A DNA stretch of 64,000 nucleotides from Lachnoanaerobaculum sp. ICM7 (GCF_000287675.1 NZ_ALJL01000036.1:62001-126000), one strand, 5' to 3'. Numbered from the stretch's first letter, positions 9,319 to 17,658 are shown. Notes: a model not told the origin generated them from the letters alone. Numbers and translations are program-made.

Positions 9319-9939
9319 ATGGAAAAACTAATATTAATAGGAGCAGGCGGACATGCAAAATCAGTTGCAGATTCAATTGATAAGACTAAATACGAATTAT
9401 ATGGATTTATAGATAGTAACAAAAAAGGCACACATATGGGATTGCCGATATTAGGTACTGAACTAGAAGATATTCCTAACTATGATAAATACAGCTATTT
9501 TGTTTCTATTGGAGATGTAGGATATCGCAAATTATGGTTTGATAAAATTATCAAGCGAGGACTAAAAATAATTAATATTGTTGATTCCTCAGCAATTATA
9601 TCAGCCAGTGCGAAATTGGGGATAGGAAATTTCGTGGGGAAAATGGCGGTGATCAATGCCGATGCAGAGATAGGAAATAACAATGTTATAAATACAAAGG
9701 CATTGATTGAACACGAATGTAAACTTGGTAATCATAATCATTTGTCAACCAATTCTGTTATTAATGGAAACGTAATTGTAGAAGATAATGTTTTTATGGG
9801 AAGCTCATCGGTATGTAACGGACAGTTGAAAATAGGACATGATTCTATAATTGGTTCAGGCAGTGTAATTATAAGAGATGTACCGGCAAAGGTAACTGTG
9901 GTAGGCGTACCTGCCAGAGTTATAAAAAGGAGAGATTAA
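9319..9939 (+). CDS. neuD: NeuD-family sialic acid/sugar O-acetyltransferase
   Basis: A 206-residue protein with an N-terminal Rossmann-like domain (LILIGAGGHAKSVADSI) followed by a left-handed beta-helix with hexapeptide repeats from about residue 90 and the histidine-rich catalytic region (ALIEHECKLGNHNHLS). This two-part architecture is that of NeuD and PglD. NeuD acetylates sialic acid and in some bacteria supports NeuB activity; PglD acetylates a bacillosamine precursor. Its position 2 bases before neuB favours NeuD. The last residues (VPARVIKRRD) are the usual family C-terminus. Confidence 0.85.
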   Translation: MEKLILIGAGGHAKSVADSIDKTKYELYGFIDSNKKGTHMGLPILGTELEDIPNYDKYSYFVSIGDVGYRKLWFDKIIKRGLKIINIVDSSAIISASAKLGIGNFVGKMAVINADAEIGNNNVINTKALIEHECKLGNHNHLSTNSVINGNVIVEDNVFMGSSSVCNGQLKIGHDSIIGSGSVIIRDVPAKVTVVGVPARVIKRRD

Positions 9940-9941
9940 GA

Positions 9942-10973
9942 ATGAAAGATATTCAAATTGTTGCAGAAATAGGCTGTAATCATAATGGTAATGTTGAATT
10001 GGCTAAAGAGATGATGAAAAGAGCAAAAGAGGCGGGAGCAGATGCAGTCAAATTTCAGAGTTTTGTTCCTGAAAATCTTGTTTCGAAATATGCACCGAAA
10101 GCAGAATATCAGAAACAAAATGATGGCAATGGTTCACAGCTAGATATGCTAAAAAAATTGGCATTGACAGAGGATGAATACCTGGAATTAATTCAGTATG
10201 CAAAGAATTTGAATATTGGAATATTTTCTACACCGTTTGATAGTGATTCATTTTCTTTTTTGCAAAGAATAGGACAAAATGTATGGAAAGTACCTTCAGG
10301 GGAAATTACAAATCTTCCATATTTACAAAAGGTAGCAGCAATTAAATGTCATAACAAACAAATAATTTTATCAACAGGAATGTCCACGGTTGAAGAAGTC
10401 GAATATGCAATAAATGTTTTGCAACAAAGTAAAGACACAAGTTTTACGGTATTACATTGTAACACACAATATCCAACAAATCCGGAAGACATGAATTTGC
10501 GTGCTATGAATAAGCTTCAAGAATTAGCACCAGATTGGAAAATTGGACTTTCAGATCATTCAGAGGGAATTGTTGCTTCTCTTGTAGCTGTTGGATTGGG
10601 AGCTAAATTTATTGAAAAACATTTTACTTTAGATAAAGCTATGCCAGGGCCTGATCATAAAGCGTCTATTACACCGGAAGAACTAAAAGAATTGTGTGTA
10701 GGTGTACATAAAGCTGAGATTATGCTTGGAAATGAAACGAAAGAAGTAACAGAATCTGAACGAAGCAATATTTTTGTTGCAAGAAAATCTATTGTGGCAA
10801 AAAGAAAAATCATGAGAGGTGAAATGTTTTCCGAAGAGAATATCACTTGTAAAAGACCTGGAAATGGAATTTCTCCAATCCATTGGTATGAAGTGTTGGG
10901 GAAAGAAGCTGAAAAAGATTTTGAAATAGATGAATTGATTTCTTGTAAAGGAGTGAATAGAGAAGATGAATAA
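9942..10973 (+). CDS. neuB: N-acetylneuraminate synthase
   Basis: A 343-residue enzyme that condenses N-acetylmannosamine with phosphoenolpyruvate to give N-acetylneuraminic acid. The N-terminal TIM barrel shows VAEIGCNHNG, AVKFQSF, STPFD, PSGEITNLP, ILSTGM, HCNTQYPT, GLSDHSEG and EKHFTLDK, all family hallmarks. The last 60 residues are the SAF (antifreeze-like) domain with RKSIVAKRKIMRGE. Length is normal. The sequence alone cannot exclude a legionaminic acid synthase (LegI), a close relative using 2,4-diacetamido-trideoxy-mannose. The neighbouring neuC and neuA without visible leg genes favour neuraminic acid, but upstream genes are outside the window. Overlaps neuA by 8 bases. Confidence 0.9.
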   Translation: MKDIQIVAEIGCNHNGNVELAKEMMKRAKEAGADAVKFQSFVPENLVSKYAPKAEYQKQNDGNGSQLDMLKKLALTEDEYLELIQYAKNLNIGIFSTPFDSDSFSFLQRIGQNVWKVPSGEITNLPYLQKVAAIKCHNKQIILSTGMSTVEEVEYAINVLQQSKDTSFTVLHCNTQYPTNPEDMNLRAMNKLQELAPDWKIGLSDHSEGIVASLVAVGLGAKFIEKHFTLDKAMPGPDHKASITPEELKELCVGVHKAEIMLGNETKEVTESERSNIFVARKSIVAKRKIMRGEMFSEENITCKRPGNGISPIHWYEVLGKEAEKDFEIDELISCKGVNREDE

Positions 10974-11646
10974 TTTAGCAATAATACCTGCAAGAAGCGG
11001 TTCAAAAGGCTTGAAAGATAAAAATATAAAATTATTAAATGGAAAACCGTTAATTGCATATAGCATAGAAGCAGCGAAGAAATCAGGAATTTACTCACAT
11101 ATATTGGTTTCTACGGATTCTGAAAGGTATGGTGAGATTGCGATACAATATGGAGCAGAAGTACCTTTTTATCGTTCAGAAGAAAATGCATCAGATGTAG
11201 CGTCATCATGGGATGTTGTAAAAGAAGTATTGAGAAAATATCAGGAGATGGGAATTGAATTTGATACATTTACGCTTTTACAGCCAACATCTCCATTGAG
11301 AAAGTACGAAGATATAAAAAAATCTTATGAATTATTTAAAGAGAAAGATGCAATAGCGGTTGTATCAGTTTGTGAAATGGAGCATTCGCCATTGTGGAGC
11401 AATACTTTACCAGAAAATAATTCGTTATCTGGATTTTTGCGGGCAGACAGTAATAAACAAAGACAGAAGTTAGAAACATTTTATAGGATAAATGGGGCAA
11501 TTTATATGGCAGATGTGAAGGCTTTTTTGGAAAATACAAATCTGTATAGAGAAGGTTGTTACGCATATAAAATGCTGACAGAGCGCAGTATAGATATAGA
11601 TACAGAACTTGATTTTAAAATTGCCGAAACTATTATAAATCAGTAA
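10966..11646 (+). CDS. neuA: CMP-N-acetylneuraminate cytidylyltransferase
   Basis: A 226-residue nucleotidyltransferase that activates sialic acid with CTP. The start has the signature IIPARSGSKGLKDKNIK, with the arginine and lysines that bind CTP phosphates. LLQPTSPLR near residue 105 and RINGAIYMAD near residue 173 are also typical. It is a single-domain enzyme without the esterase tail found in some NeuA proteins. The gene begins within the end of neuB (8-base overlap), and neuC follows after 12 bases. Confidence 0.93.
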   Translation: MNNLAIIPARSGSKGLKDKNIKLLNGKPLIAYSIEAAKKSGIYSHILVSTDSERYGEIAIQYGAEVPFYRSEENASDVASSWDVVKEVLRKYQEMGIEFDTFTLLQPTSPLRKYEDIKKSYELFKEKDAIAVVSVCEMEHSPLWSNTLPENNSLSGFLRADSNKQRQKLETFYRINGAIYMADVKAFLENTNLYREGCYAYKMLTERSIDIDTELDFKIAETIINQ

Positions 11647-11658
11647 AAGAAGGTTAGT

Positions 11659-12801
11659 ATGGGAAAGTATAGAGTAGCGTATGCGACTGGTTCACGAGCA
11701 GATTATGGAATAGTAAAAAATTTTTTAAGATTATTAGATAATGACAAAGATATTGAGTTTTCAGTATTGGTTACAGGTTCACACTTGGAAGATAAGTTTG
11801 GGCACACTGTAGATATAATACGGCAGGATGGATTCAAAATCGATTTAGAGATTCCGCTAAATATAGAGAATGGCAGTAATGCGAATGTGATGCATTGCAT
11901 GGCAACAGCTTTAGATTGTTTTGGAAATTATTTTGAAAATAATAAATTTGACTTGTTAATTATACTTGGAGATAGATATGAAATGATGGCGGTTGCGATT
12001 GCAGCGGCTATGCAAAGAATCCCAATTTTGCATTTACATGGTGGGGAAGTTACATATGGTAATTATGATGAATTTATACGTCATTCTATTACCAAAATGA
12101 GTCAATATCATTTTACCAGTACAGAAGTATATAGAAAACGTGTAATACAGTTGGGAGAAGATCCTCAAAGGGTATTTTATCTTGGGGCATTAGGGGCAGA
12201 AAATTGCTACAATATAGATGAAGAAAAAGTAATTGAAAAGATAAAAGAACTTATTCCACAAAAATATTGGGTTGTAGCTTTTCATCCAGAAACGCTAACT
12301 AATGTGAAAATGGAAGACCAAGTGAAGGAAGTATTGACTGCATTGCAGAAAAATCTTGATGGAATGAGCGTTATTTTTATGGGGACGAATGCAGATACAA
12401 AATCTGATATTATACGTTCTTCATGGCTTAATTATGTAGATGAGCATGAAAATGCGTATTACTATGAAAATTTGAATGTGGATTCGTTTTTGTATTTAGT
12501 AAAAAATTCTATAGCACTAATAGGAAATTCATCTTCTGGAATTATTGAAACACCGTCATTAGGAAGGTATACAATTAATATTGGAGATAGACAAAGGGGA
12601 CGAGTACATGGTAACAGTGTTATTGATGTTATTTGCGACAGCAGTATAATCGGTAAGGCAATGAAAGAGGTTATCGGGAAAAACGAAGAAATAATTAATC
12701 CGTATTATGTAGAAAATACTGCAGAAAATTATTATAAAAAAACAAAAGAAATTTTAGAAAATGGAACATCCATTTTAAAGGAATTTTATGATCTAATATA
12801 A
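11659..12801 (+). CDS. neuC: UDP-N-acetylglucosamine 2-epimerase (hydrolysing)
   Basis: A 380-residue GT-B-fold epimerase that converts UDP-GlcNAc to free ManNAc and UDP, the first step of sialic acid synthesis. Recognisable parts are the start (YATGSRADYGIV), LVTGSHLEDKFG, ILGDRYEMMA, LHLHGGEVTYG, FHPETLTN and IGNSSSGIIETPS, matching NeuC rather than the non-hydrolysing WecB type. LegG, acting on a bacillosamine nucleotide, is the close alternative. It is the last gene of the tight cluster; ugd follows after 31 bases with its own strong ribosome binding site. Confidence 0.9.
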   Translation: MGKYRVAYATGSRADYGIVKNFLRLLDNDKDIEFSVLVTGSHLEDKFGHTVDIIRQDGFKIDLEIPLNIENGSNANVMHCMATALDCFGNYFENNKFDLLIILGDRYEMMAVAIAAAMQRIPILHLHGGEVTYGNYDEFIRHSITKMSQYHFTSTEVYRKRVIQLGEDPQRVFYLGALGAENCYNIDEEKVIEKIKELIPQKYWVVAFHPETLTNVKMEDQVKEVLTALQKNLDGMSVIFMGTNADTKSDIIRSSWLNYVDEHENAYYYENLNVDSFLYLVKNSIALIGNSSSGIIETPSLGRYTINIGDRQRGRVHGNSVIDVICDSSIIGKAMKEVIGKNEEIINPYYVENTAENYYKKTKEILENGTSILKEFYDLI

Positions 12802-12832
12802 CTGTGATAAGAAATATAAATAGGAGGGGCAT

Positions 12833-14071
12833 ATGAAAATAGCAATAGCAGGAACAGGATATGTGGGATTATCAATCGCCACTTTATTGGCACAGAATAA
12901 TGAAGTGGTGGCAGTGGATATTATTCCTGAAAAGGTGGAGAAGATAAACAAAAGAATAAGCCCAATTCAGGATGAGTATATTGAGAAGTATTTTAAAGAA
13001 AAAGAACTTAATTTGCTTGCTACTTTGGACACGAAGTTTGCTTACAGTGATGCGGACTTCGTTGTGGTAGCGGCACCGACAAACTACGATACACAGAAGA
13101 ATTTTTTTGACACATCGGCAATAGAGGATGTGGTTACAGAGGTTATAAAGTATAACCCTGATGCTGTTATAATCATTAAATCGACGATTCCTGTAGGTTA
13201 TACGGAAAGTATCAGAAGTAAATTTCACTGTGACAATATTATTTTCTCTCCGGAGTTTTTGAGAGAGTCAAAGGCACTTTATGATAATCTTTATCCTTCA
13301 AGAATTATTGTGGGGACAGATACTATGAATGCAAGGCTTATGAAAGCTGCATCTAAATTTGCAAATCTTTTAAAAGAAGGTGCACTCAAAGATGATATAG
13401 AAATATTGATTATGGGTGTTGCAGAGGCGGAGGCTGTGAAGCTTTTTGCAAATACATATCTTGCACTTAGAGTATCTTATTTTAATGAGCTTGATACTTA
13501 TGCAGAAATGAAAGGACTTAATACCAAGGAAATTATAAGAGGTGTTTGTCTGGATCCAAGAGTTGGAGAGCATTACAATAATCCGTCTTTTGGATATGGT
13601 GGTTATTGTCTGCCAAAGGACACCAAGCAGCTCTTGGCAAATTATGAAGATGTGCCACAAAATATGATTTCCGCTATAGTAGAATCCAATAAGACAAGAA
13701 AGGACTTTATCGCTGATAAGGTATTACAGAAGGCAGGATATTATAACTATGGTGAAGGAAGTGCCTATGATCCGACTATGGAAAAAGAGGTTGTTATAGG
13801 TGTATACAGACTTACAATGAAGTCAAATTCAGATAATTTCAGACAATCTTCTATTCAGGGTGTTATAAAGAGAATCAAAGCAAAGGGAGCAAAGGTTGTA
13901 ATATATGAGCCTACTCTTGATGATAATACTACATTCTTTGGAAGCAGAGTTATAAATGATATCGATACTTTTAAGGAAAACAGCGATGCAATAATTGCCA
14001 ACAGATATGATGCTTGCTTGGAAGATGTGAAGGAAAAGGTATATACAAGAGATTTGTTTGGTAGAGATTAG
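12833..14071 (+). CDS. ugd: UDP-glucose 6-dehydrogenase family protein
   Basis: A 412-residue NAD-dependent dehydrogenase that oxidises UDP-glucose (or a related UDP-sugar) twice to the uronic acid. The N-terminal Rossmann motif is [12 protein letters not shown], followed by [12 protein letters not shown] and FSPEFLRES. The catalytic cysteine is C259 in [13 protein letters not shown]. Length fits the short Ugd type. A UDP-ManNAc or UDP-GlcNAc dehydrogenase cannot be fully excluded. It has an AGGAGGGG ribosome binding site 31 bases after neuC. Its DNA is less AT-rich than the capsule genes before it, so it may mark the conserved flank of a variable locus and supply uronic acid to whichever capsule is present. 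Confidence 0.88.
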   Translation: MKIAIAGTGYVGLSIATLLAQNNEVVAVDIIPEKVEKINKRISPIQDEYIEKYFKEKELNLLATLDTKFAYSDADFVVVAAPTNYDTQKNFFDTSAIEDVVTEVIKYNPDAVIIIKSTIPVGYTESIRSKFHCDNIIFSPEFLRESKALYDNLYPSRIIVGTDTMNARLMKAASKFANLLKEGALKDDIEILIMGVAEAEAVKLFANTYLALRVSYFNELDTYAEMKGLNTKEIIRGVCLDPRVGEHYNNPSFGYGGYCLPKDTKQLLANYEDVPQNMISAIVESNKTRKDFIADKVLQKAGYYNYGEGSAYDPTMEKEVVIGVYRLTMKSNSDNFRQSSIQGVIKRIKAKGAKVVIYEPTLDDNTTFFGSRVINDIDTFKENSDAIIANRYDACLEDVKEKVYTRDLFGRD

Positions 14072-14107
14072 TATTTAAAATATTGAATAAAGAAAAGGAT
14101 ATCTAGT

Positions 14108-14281
14108 TTGAAAAAAAGCAATGAATACCCAAAAGTAGTTTTATTTTTATGAAATATCAATGATACTGGAAAAGAAAAATTTGGACGGAATAACTATAAT
14201 GAGCTTGAGGAAGATTATGAAAGAGAGGGTGATGTAGAAGGCTTGGGAGAAACACCGGAAGAACATTTCTATTTATCATGA
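14108..14281 (+). pseudogene. Remnant of a mobile-element ORF with an in-frame stop
   Basis: From a TTG at 14108 a frame reads KKSNEYPKVVLFL, hits a TGA at 14150-14152, then continues open to 14281 with an acidic segment (NNYNELEEDYEREG, then GLGETPEEHFYLS). No good start or ribosome binding site is present for the second part. The frame ends where the next ORF begins in another frame, as expected of a decayed gene. I cannot name the family. Its position beside relaxase-like and TnpW-like sequences suggests a mobile-element origin. Confidence 0.45.
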
Positions 14282-14829
14282 ATTGCAAGGATAATAAGCA
14301 AATTTTTGAAGAATGGAACAGCAAATCATTATTCAAAGACAGCTTCTATAATTCACATAAAGAACAGATAGACAAGTATAAAAGGGCAAGGGTAATTCTT
14401 GAAAAAATAACAGGCTCATCAGCTATTAAATCTAAAAATTGGCAAAGGGATATACAAAGTCTTGAAATTGAAATTACTAAGCTAAATAAACAAGCTCAAT
14501 CTATTAAGGAAGAATACGAAAATATCAATCATATCAAATATGCAGCTAAGACTGTAAATGATGATTATGGTATCGACTTATCTATTGAGATTGACAAGGC
14601 GATTAAGAGAGGAGAAAAGCCAAGTGTAATTGAACAGATTAAGAAGTATCAAGAGCAGCAGGAAAAATATGGGCAGAGGAAAGGTAGTGATTTTTTGAAG
14701 AAATCGGGTATAATATCAATGACAACAGAATATCGTTTAGGAAATTGCAGATTTGATATTTCTAAAAATATTGGCTATGCTTTGGTCGATAAAGAGGGTG
14801 TCCCACTACCGTTAAAGGTGGAGCATTAA
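14278..14829 (+). pseudogene. Probable C-terminal fragment of a mobilization (relaxase-type) protein
   Basis: A 183-residue frame. Residues 20-150 are very rich in Lys, Glu and Gln and likely coiled coil, with phrases such as HKEQIDKYKRARVILEKITG and AAKTVNDDYGIDLSIEI. They resemble, by my recollection, the C-terminal tails of relaxases on Lachnospiraceae/Clostridia mobile elements. The N-terminal catalytic domain (His triad, catalytic Tyr) is absent, and the start overlaps the stop of the preceding remnant, so this looks like a truncated gene rather than a functional one. The last 45 residues change character and may come from another frame or gene. Family assignment is tentative. Confidence 0.45.
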
Positions 14830-14835
14830 AGCAAG

Positions 14836-14863
14836 CAGAGAGGATAAAACCTATCTGTTTTTT
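14836..14863 (+). terminator. Imperfect intrinsic terminator after the relaxase-like fragment
   Basis: CAGAGAGG (14836-14843) pairs with CCTATCTG (14850-14857) with one mismatch, followed by a run of six T. Confidence 0.5.
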
Positions 14864-14996
14864 AGGAGAAAGAAATATTATCTATATTGGATATTAAGAA
14901 AGGTGTTTTTAGAGTGTTAAAGCTCAGATATATGCCTAAGATAAAAGACAAGCCTTAAAACACATTTCACCACTTAATAAAACAAAAACAGTCAAT

Positions 14997-15029
14997 GCGA
15001 TTAGAAAGTAAAAATCTAATCGTTTTTTT
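14997..15029 (+). terminator. Hairpin with T-run, first of two near-identical copies
   Basis: CGATTAG (14998-15004) pairs with CTAATCG (15016-15022), then seven T. A close copy lies after fic at 16338-16373. The gap 14830-15151 contains this hairpin, the preceding terminator and the fic promoter region; I see no coding sequence in it. Confidence 0.7.
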
Positions 15030-15041
15030 AGTGAAATAGGG

Positions 15042-15140
15042 TTTACTTAGAGAACTTTCAAAGAATATAAGTAAAATATGCACTTGAAAATTTTACTTAA
15101 AACAGTTATACTTATTCTAAGTAAAATAGATTTGACTTAG
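15042..15140 (+). repeat. Repeated CTAAGTAAAAT-like motif in the fic promoter region
   Basis: Copies lie at 15042-15050 (TTTACTTAG, inverted), 15067-15077 (ATAAGTAAAAT), 15090-15100 (ATTTTACTTAA, inverted), 15117-15127 (CTAAGTAAAAT), plus a variant ending at 15140 (TTTGACTTAG). The copies at 15068-15077 and 15090-15099 form a perfect 10-base inverted repeat 12 bases apart. The cluster ends 11 bases before the fic start. This looks like an operator array, possibly bound by the winged-helix tail of the Fic protein. Confidence 0.55.
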
Positions 15141-15151
15141 GGGGTGATATT

Positions 15152-16300
15152 TTGAGATTAGAAAATAATAGAGCTGGAGAATTAAAGAAAATGCAAAGCG
15201 ATTACGAATGCTTTGTTCCGCATAATTTAAAAGATATAAAATTAAATCTTGATAGTGAAATAAATGCTTTAATCAATAAAGCATATTTATTACTGGGAAG
15301 ATTAGATGGCATGGCAATAACTTTACCGGATATTGATCTTTTTGTATCTATGTATGTTCAAAAAGAGGCTGTTATAAGTTCTCAAATAGAGGGGACACAA
15401 GCCTCTCTTGTTGATGTACTGCAAAAAGATAAGGGAAATGAAAAGATAAAAGATACTGAAGAAATTGTAAACTATATCAAAGCGACTCATTACGCATTTA
15501 AAAGACTAAATGAATTACCCTTATGTATGAGATTGATTAAAGAAACCCACTCGGTTCTCTTGTCTAATGTTAGAGGAGAAGAAAAAATGCCGGGTGAATA
15601 TAGAAAATCACAAAACTGGATTGGACACGCAGGTTCGACTTTAAAAAATGCAAGTTTCATTCCGCCTGCACCTGATGAGATGGATATTTGTTTGAGTGAT
15701 TTAGAAAAATATATACATGAAGATAGTGATATTTCAAACTTAATAAAGATAGCTCTAATCCACTATCAATTTGAAACGATACATCCATTTTTAGATGGTA
15801 ACGGAAGAATGGGTAGACTACTCATAATATTATACTTAAGAGAGCAAGGCTTGATTGAATACCCTGTTCTTTATTTGAGCTATTTTTTCAAGAAAAATAG
15901 GAATAAATATTATGAACTTCTCAATAACATTCGTATTAAGGGGGAATTTGAAGAATGGATTAAATTTTTTATAGATGGAATTTGTGAAATATCTGAGGAT
16001 GCAATCACTTCCATCCAAAAGATTGTTGAGCTTAAGAAGAATGATATAGAGAAAATTCGACAGTTTTCAAGTGGTAATATTTCAAATCTTCTTTTAGTAT
16101 ATGAATATCTATTGAAACACCCTTTTGTAGAATCGGAGGATATTAAAAATTTAGCGAGCGTTAGTAAGCCTACTGTCAATAAACTTTTGGAGAATTTAAT
16201 GGATATGGAAATATTAGAGCTTGTAGAGGATAAAAAAAGGTACAGACAATATGTATATAAAAAATATGTAGACATTCTTTCAGAGGGAACAATATTGTAA
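15152..16300 (+). CDS. fic: Fic-domain AMP-transferase with winged-helix tail
   Basis: A 382-residue Fic protein. Such enzymes usually transfer AMP from ATP to hydroxyl side chains of target proteins. The complete active-site motif HPFLDGNGRMGR lies at residues 211-222. The N-terminal inhibitory helix motif (S/T)xxxE(G/N) is visible as SSQIEG at 76-81, which places it in the self-inhibited class (inhibitory helix before the Fic core). Residues 310-375 form a winged-helix-like DNA-binding segment (HPFVESEDIKNLASVSKPTVNKLLENL). It starts with TTG at 15152 behind GGGGGTGAT. No separate antitoxin gene is adjacent, consistent with the built-in inhibitor. It sits among mobile-element remnants. Confidence 0.92.
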   Translation: MRLENNRAGELKKMQSDYECFVPHNLKDIKLNLDSEINALINKAYLLLGRLDGMAITLPDIDLFVSMYVQKEAVISSQIEGTQASLVDVLQKDKGNEKIKDTEEIVNYIKATHYAFKRLNELPLCMRLIKETHSVLLSNVRGEEKMPGEYRKSQNWIGHAGSTLKNASFIPPAPDEMDICLSDLEKYIHEDSDISNLIKIALIHYQFETIHPFLDGNGRMGRLLIILYLREQGLIEYPVLYLSYFFKKNRNKYYELLNNIRIKGEFEEWIKFFIDGICEISEDAITSIQKIVELKKNDIEKIRQFSSGNISNLLLVYEYLLKHPFVESEDIKNLASVSKPTVNKLLENLMDMEILELVEDKKRYRQYVYKKYVDILSEGTIL

Positions 16301-16337
16301 AAATAAGAATTTAATAGCAGAAATAAAAATATTTGAG

Positions 16338-16373
16338 GCGATTGGAAAAGTAAAAAATCTAATCGCTTTTTTT
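16338..16373 (+). terminator. Intrinsic terminator after fic, second copy of the repeated hairpin
   Basis: GCGATTGG (16338-16345) pairs with CTAATCGC (16359-16366, one G-T pair), followed by seven T. Loop and stem nearly match the hairpin at 14997-15029. Confidence 0.75.
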
Positions 16374-16396
16374 ATTGCAATGAAAGGAGAGTGCAG

Positions 16397-16567
16397 ATGA
16401 CAGATGAGAAAAACAAAGTTGAAAACACATTCAGTAAAAAAATAGGAAAAACAAACTATAAAGTTACAGTACATTTCAGTGAAACCAGTGATGAAACAAT
16501 TACAGATAAAATAAATAGACTTATTCAGAAAGAATGTGAAGATATGAGTTACCAAAAAGATAAATAA
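16397..16567 (+). CDS. tnpW: TnpW-like transposon-encoded small protein
   Basis: A 56-residue ORF beginning MTDEKNKVENTF at an ATG behind AAAGGAGA. The core KIGKTNYKVTVHFSETS followed by ETITDKINRLIQKE matches the TnpW proteins carried by Tn4451-type mobilizable transposons in Clostridia. Its function is not established. The gene looks intact, but no TnpX-type recombinase is present in the window, so it is a leftover of a decayed element or belongs to a composite island. Confidence 0.75.
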   Translation: MTDEKNKVENTFSKKIGKTNYKVTVHFSETSDETITDKINRLIQKECEDMSYQKDK

Positions 16568-16586
16568 ATTTCTTAACTACCCTTGA

Positions 16587-16745
16587 CAAAAGCTATCAGA
16601 GGATACACGTGAAAATCGTATACCTTTTGACCTATCAGCCGATCCTTTTTATTCAGATGCAAATATGTCAAGACTTAGAGAGTCTATTATGCAGGTAAGA
16701 GATGGTGAAAAGAAATTAACTGAGCATGAAATTGAAAACAAATAA
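16587..16745 (+). pseudogene. RelB/DinJ-family antitoxin fragment (C-terminal part)
   Basis: An open frame without a start codon (a TGA lies at 16584-16586) reads LSEDTRENRIPFDLSADPFYS and then NMSRLRESIMQVRDGEKKLTEHE. This is the characteristic C-terminal toxin-binding part of RelB/DinJ antitoxins (IPFDLSADPF, RLRESI, DGK). The ribbon-helix-helix N-terminus is missing and no RelE/YafQ toxin follows, so the module is dead. Confidence 0.7.
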
Positions 16746-16754
16746 AAGAAATAA

Positions 16755-16788
16755 GGACATCACACCTTACCGGTATGATGTCCTTTTT
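16755..16788. terminator. Intrinsic terminator between the island and the PAP2 gene
   Basis: GGACATCA (16755-16762) pairs perfectly with TGATGTCC (16776-16783), followed by five T on the + strand. It abuts the stop codon of the convergent gene on the - strand and may serve both directions. Confidence 0.75.
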
Positions 16789-16789
16789 G

Positions 16790-17458
16790 TTAAACTCTTA
16801 TATTCTCTCTGTTATCATGGCTGATTGGCCAAGGTATCTTAGCGTAGATAAGCTGATAGATAACATATGAGAGTATTGTTGCTCCGACAACATCCAGGAA
16901 TGAATGCTGCTTTAAGAATAATGTTGAAAGGCATATTGAAATCATTATTATGAACGAAATCGCCTTTACTTTCATATTGTTATAAAAGAATCTTGATCTC
17001 AATATGGCTACATGTGTAGCGATTGAGTTGAAAACATGAATACTTGGGAACACATTTGTATTGGTATCTGTTTTATATATAAAGGCTACCAGATGTGTAA
17101 AGATATTCTTGTTCGGATCAAGGTTTACAGGTCTTAAGTCTGTTCCGTTTGGAAATATCTGGCAAATAAAGAGTGATATACTCATTCCAAGTGCGAGATA
17201 CAACCCGAATCTGTAAAACTCATCTACATCTTTAAAGAAGAAGAAAATCAGTACAGATGCTACATATATGAACCATATAAAGTACGGTATGATAAAATAT
17301 TCATTGAATGGGATAATATCGTCCACCCATGTATGTAAGACATGATATTCATGTGTTATAGTTCTTTCCAGATACATATACCATGGTAGATATATGAAGG
17401 TATATAAGAAAACCCATGCATGTCTGTATTTCTTTAATATTTCATGTATTCTTTTCAT
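16790..17458 (-). CDS. PAP2-superfamily membrane phosphatase
   Basis: A 222-residue membrane protein with about six membrane segments. The PAP2 active-site elements are recognisable: a degenerate first motif near LRPVN, the second motif FPSIHVFNS with its catalytic histidine, and the third as KQHSFLDVVGA, where H and D form the relay. It probably dephosphorylates a lipid phosphate such as undecaprenyl pyrophosphate or phosphatidic acid. It has an AGGGGAC ribosome binding site just before the ATG. It is alone on its strand here, between the mobile remnants and AbiE. Confidence 0.8.
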   Translation of the reverse strand: MKRIHEILKKYRHAWVFLYTFIYLPWYMYLERTITHEYHVLHTWVDDIIPFNEYFIIPYFIWFIYVASVLIFFFFKDVDEFYRFGLYLALGMSISLFICQIFPNGTDLRPVNLDPNKNIFTHLVAFIYKTDTNTNVFPSIHVFNSIATHVAILRSRFFYNNMKVKAISFIIMISICLSTLFLKQHSFLDVVGATILSYVIYQLIYAKIPWPISHDNRENIRV

Positions 17459-17610
17459 AATGTCCCCTAAAATTAAATTGCGTTATATTTAAGATTCGTC
17501 TATAGATTGTATAGCTATATGAAAAATAATTCAAGCGAATTGGAAAAACAGATATTACAATTTATTGAAGAAACTTAAATTATAAATGTAATATGATTAT
17601 ATATATGCAT

Positions 17611-17644
17611 TTTGCACCGAATATTATATAATAATAGGTGCAAA
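17611..17644 (+). promoter_or_regulatory. Inverted repeat over the abiE promoter, candidate AbiEi operator
   Basis: TTTGCACC (17611-17618) and GGTGCAAA (17637-17644) are perfect inverted arms 18 bases apart. Between them lies a consensus -10 box TATAAT at 17627-17632. The right arm overlaps the start of the AAAGGAGG ribosome binding site. AbiEi antitoxins studied elsewhere autoregulate by binding inverted repeats in their promoter, so this is a strong operator candidate. Confidence 0.6.
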
Positions 17645-17658
17645 GGAGGGCTGATATT

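Noticed and set aside
10655-11098. Long reverse-strand open frames across neuB/neuA
   Set aside because: They lie opposite clearly conserved genes, and their low-complexity hydrophobic translations match no family; they are shadows of the AT-rich coding strand.
14997-16373. Repeated hairpins read as a CRISPR array or IS ends
   Set aside because: Only two copies 1.3 kb apart, each a hairpin plus T-run, and no transposase or cas gene; terminator copies explain them better.
17520-17579. Short ORF MKNNSSELEKQ... between the PAP2 and AbiEi genes
   Set aside because: It is only 19 codons long, has no ribosome binding site and no recognisable family; probably chance.
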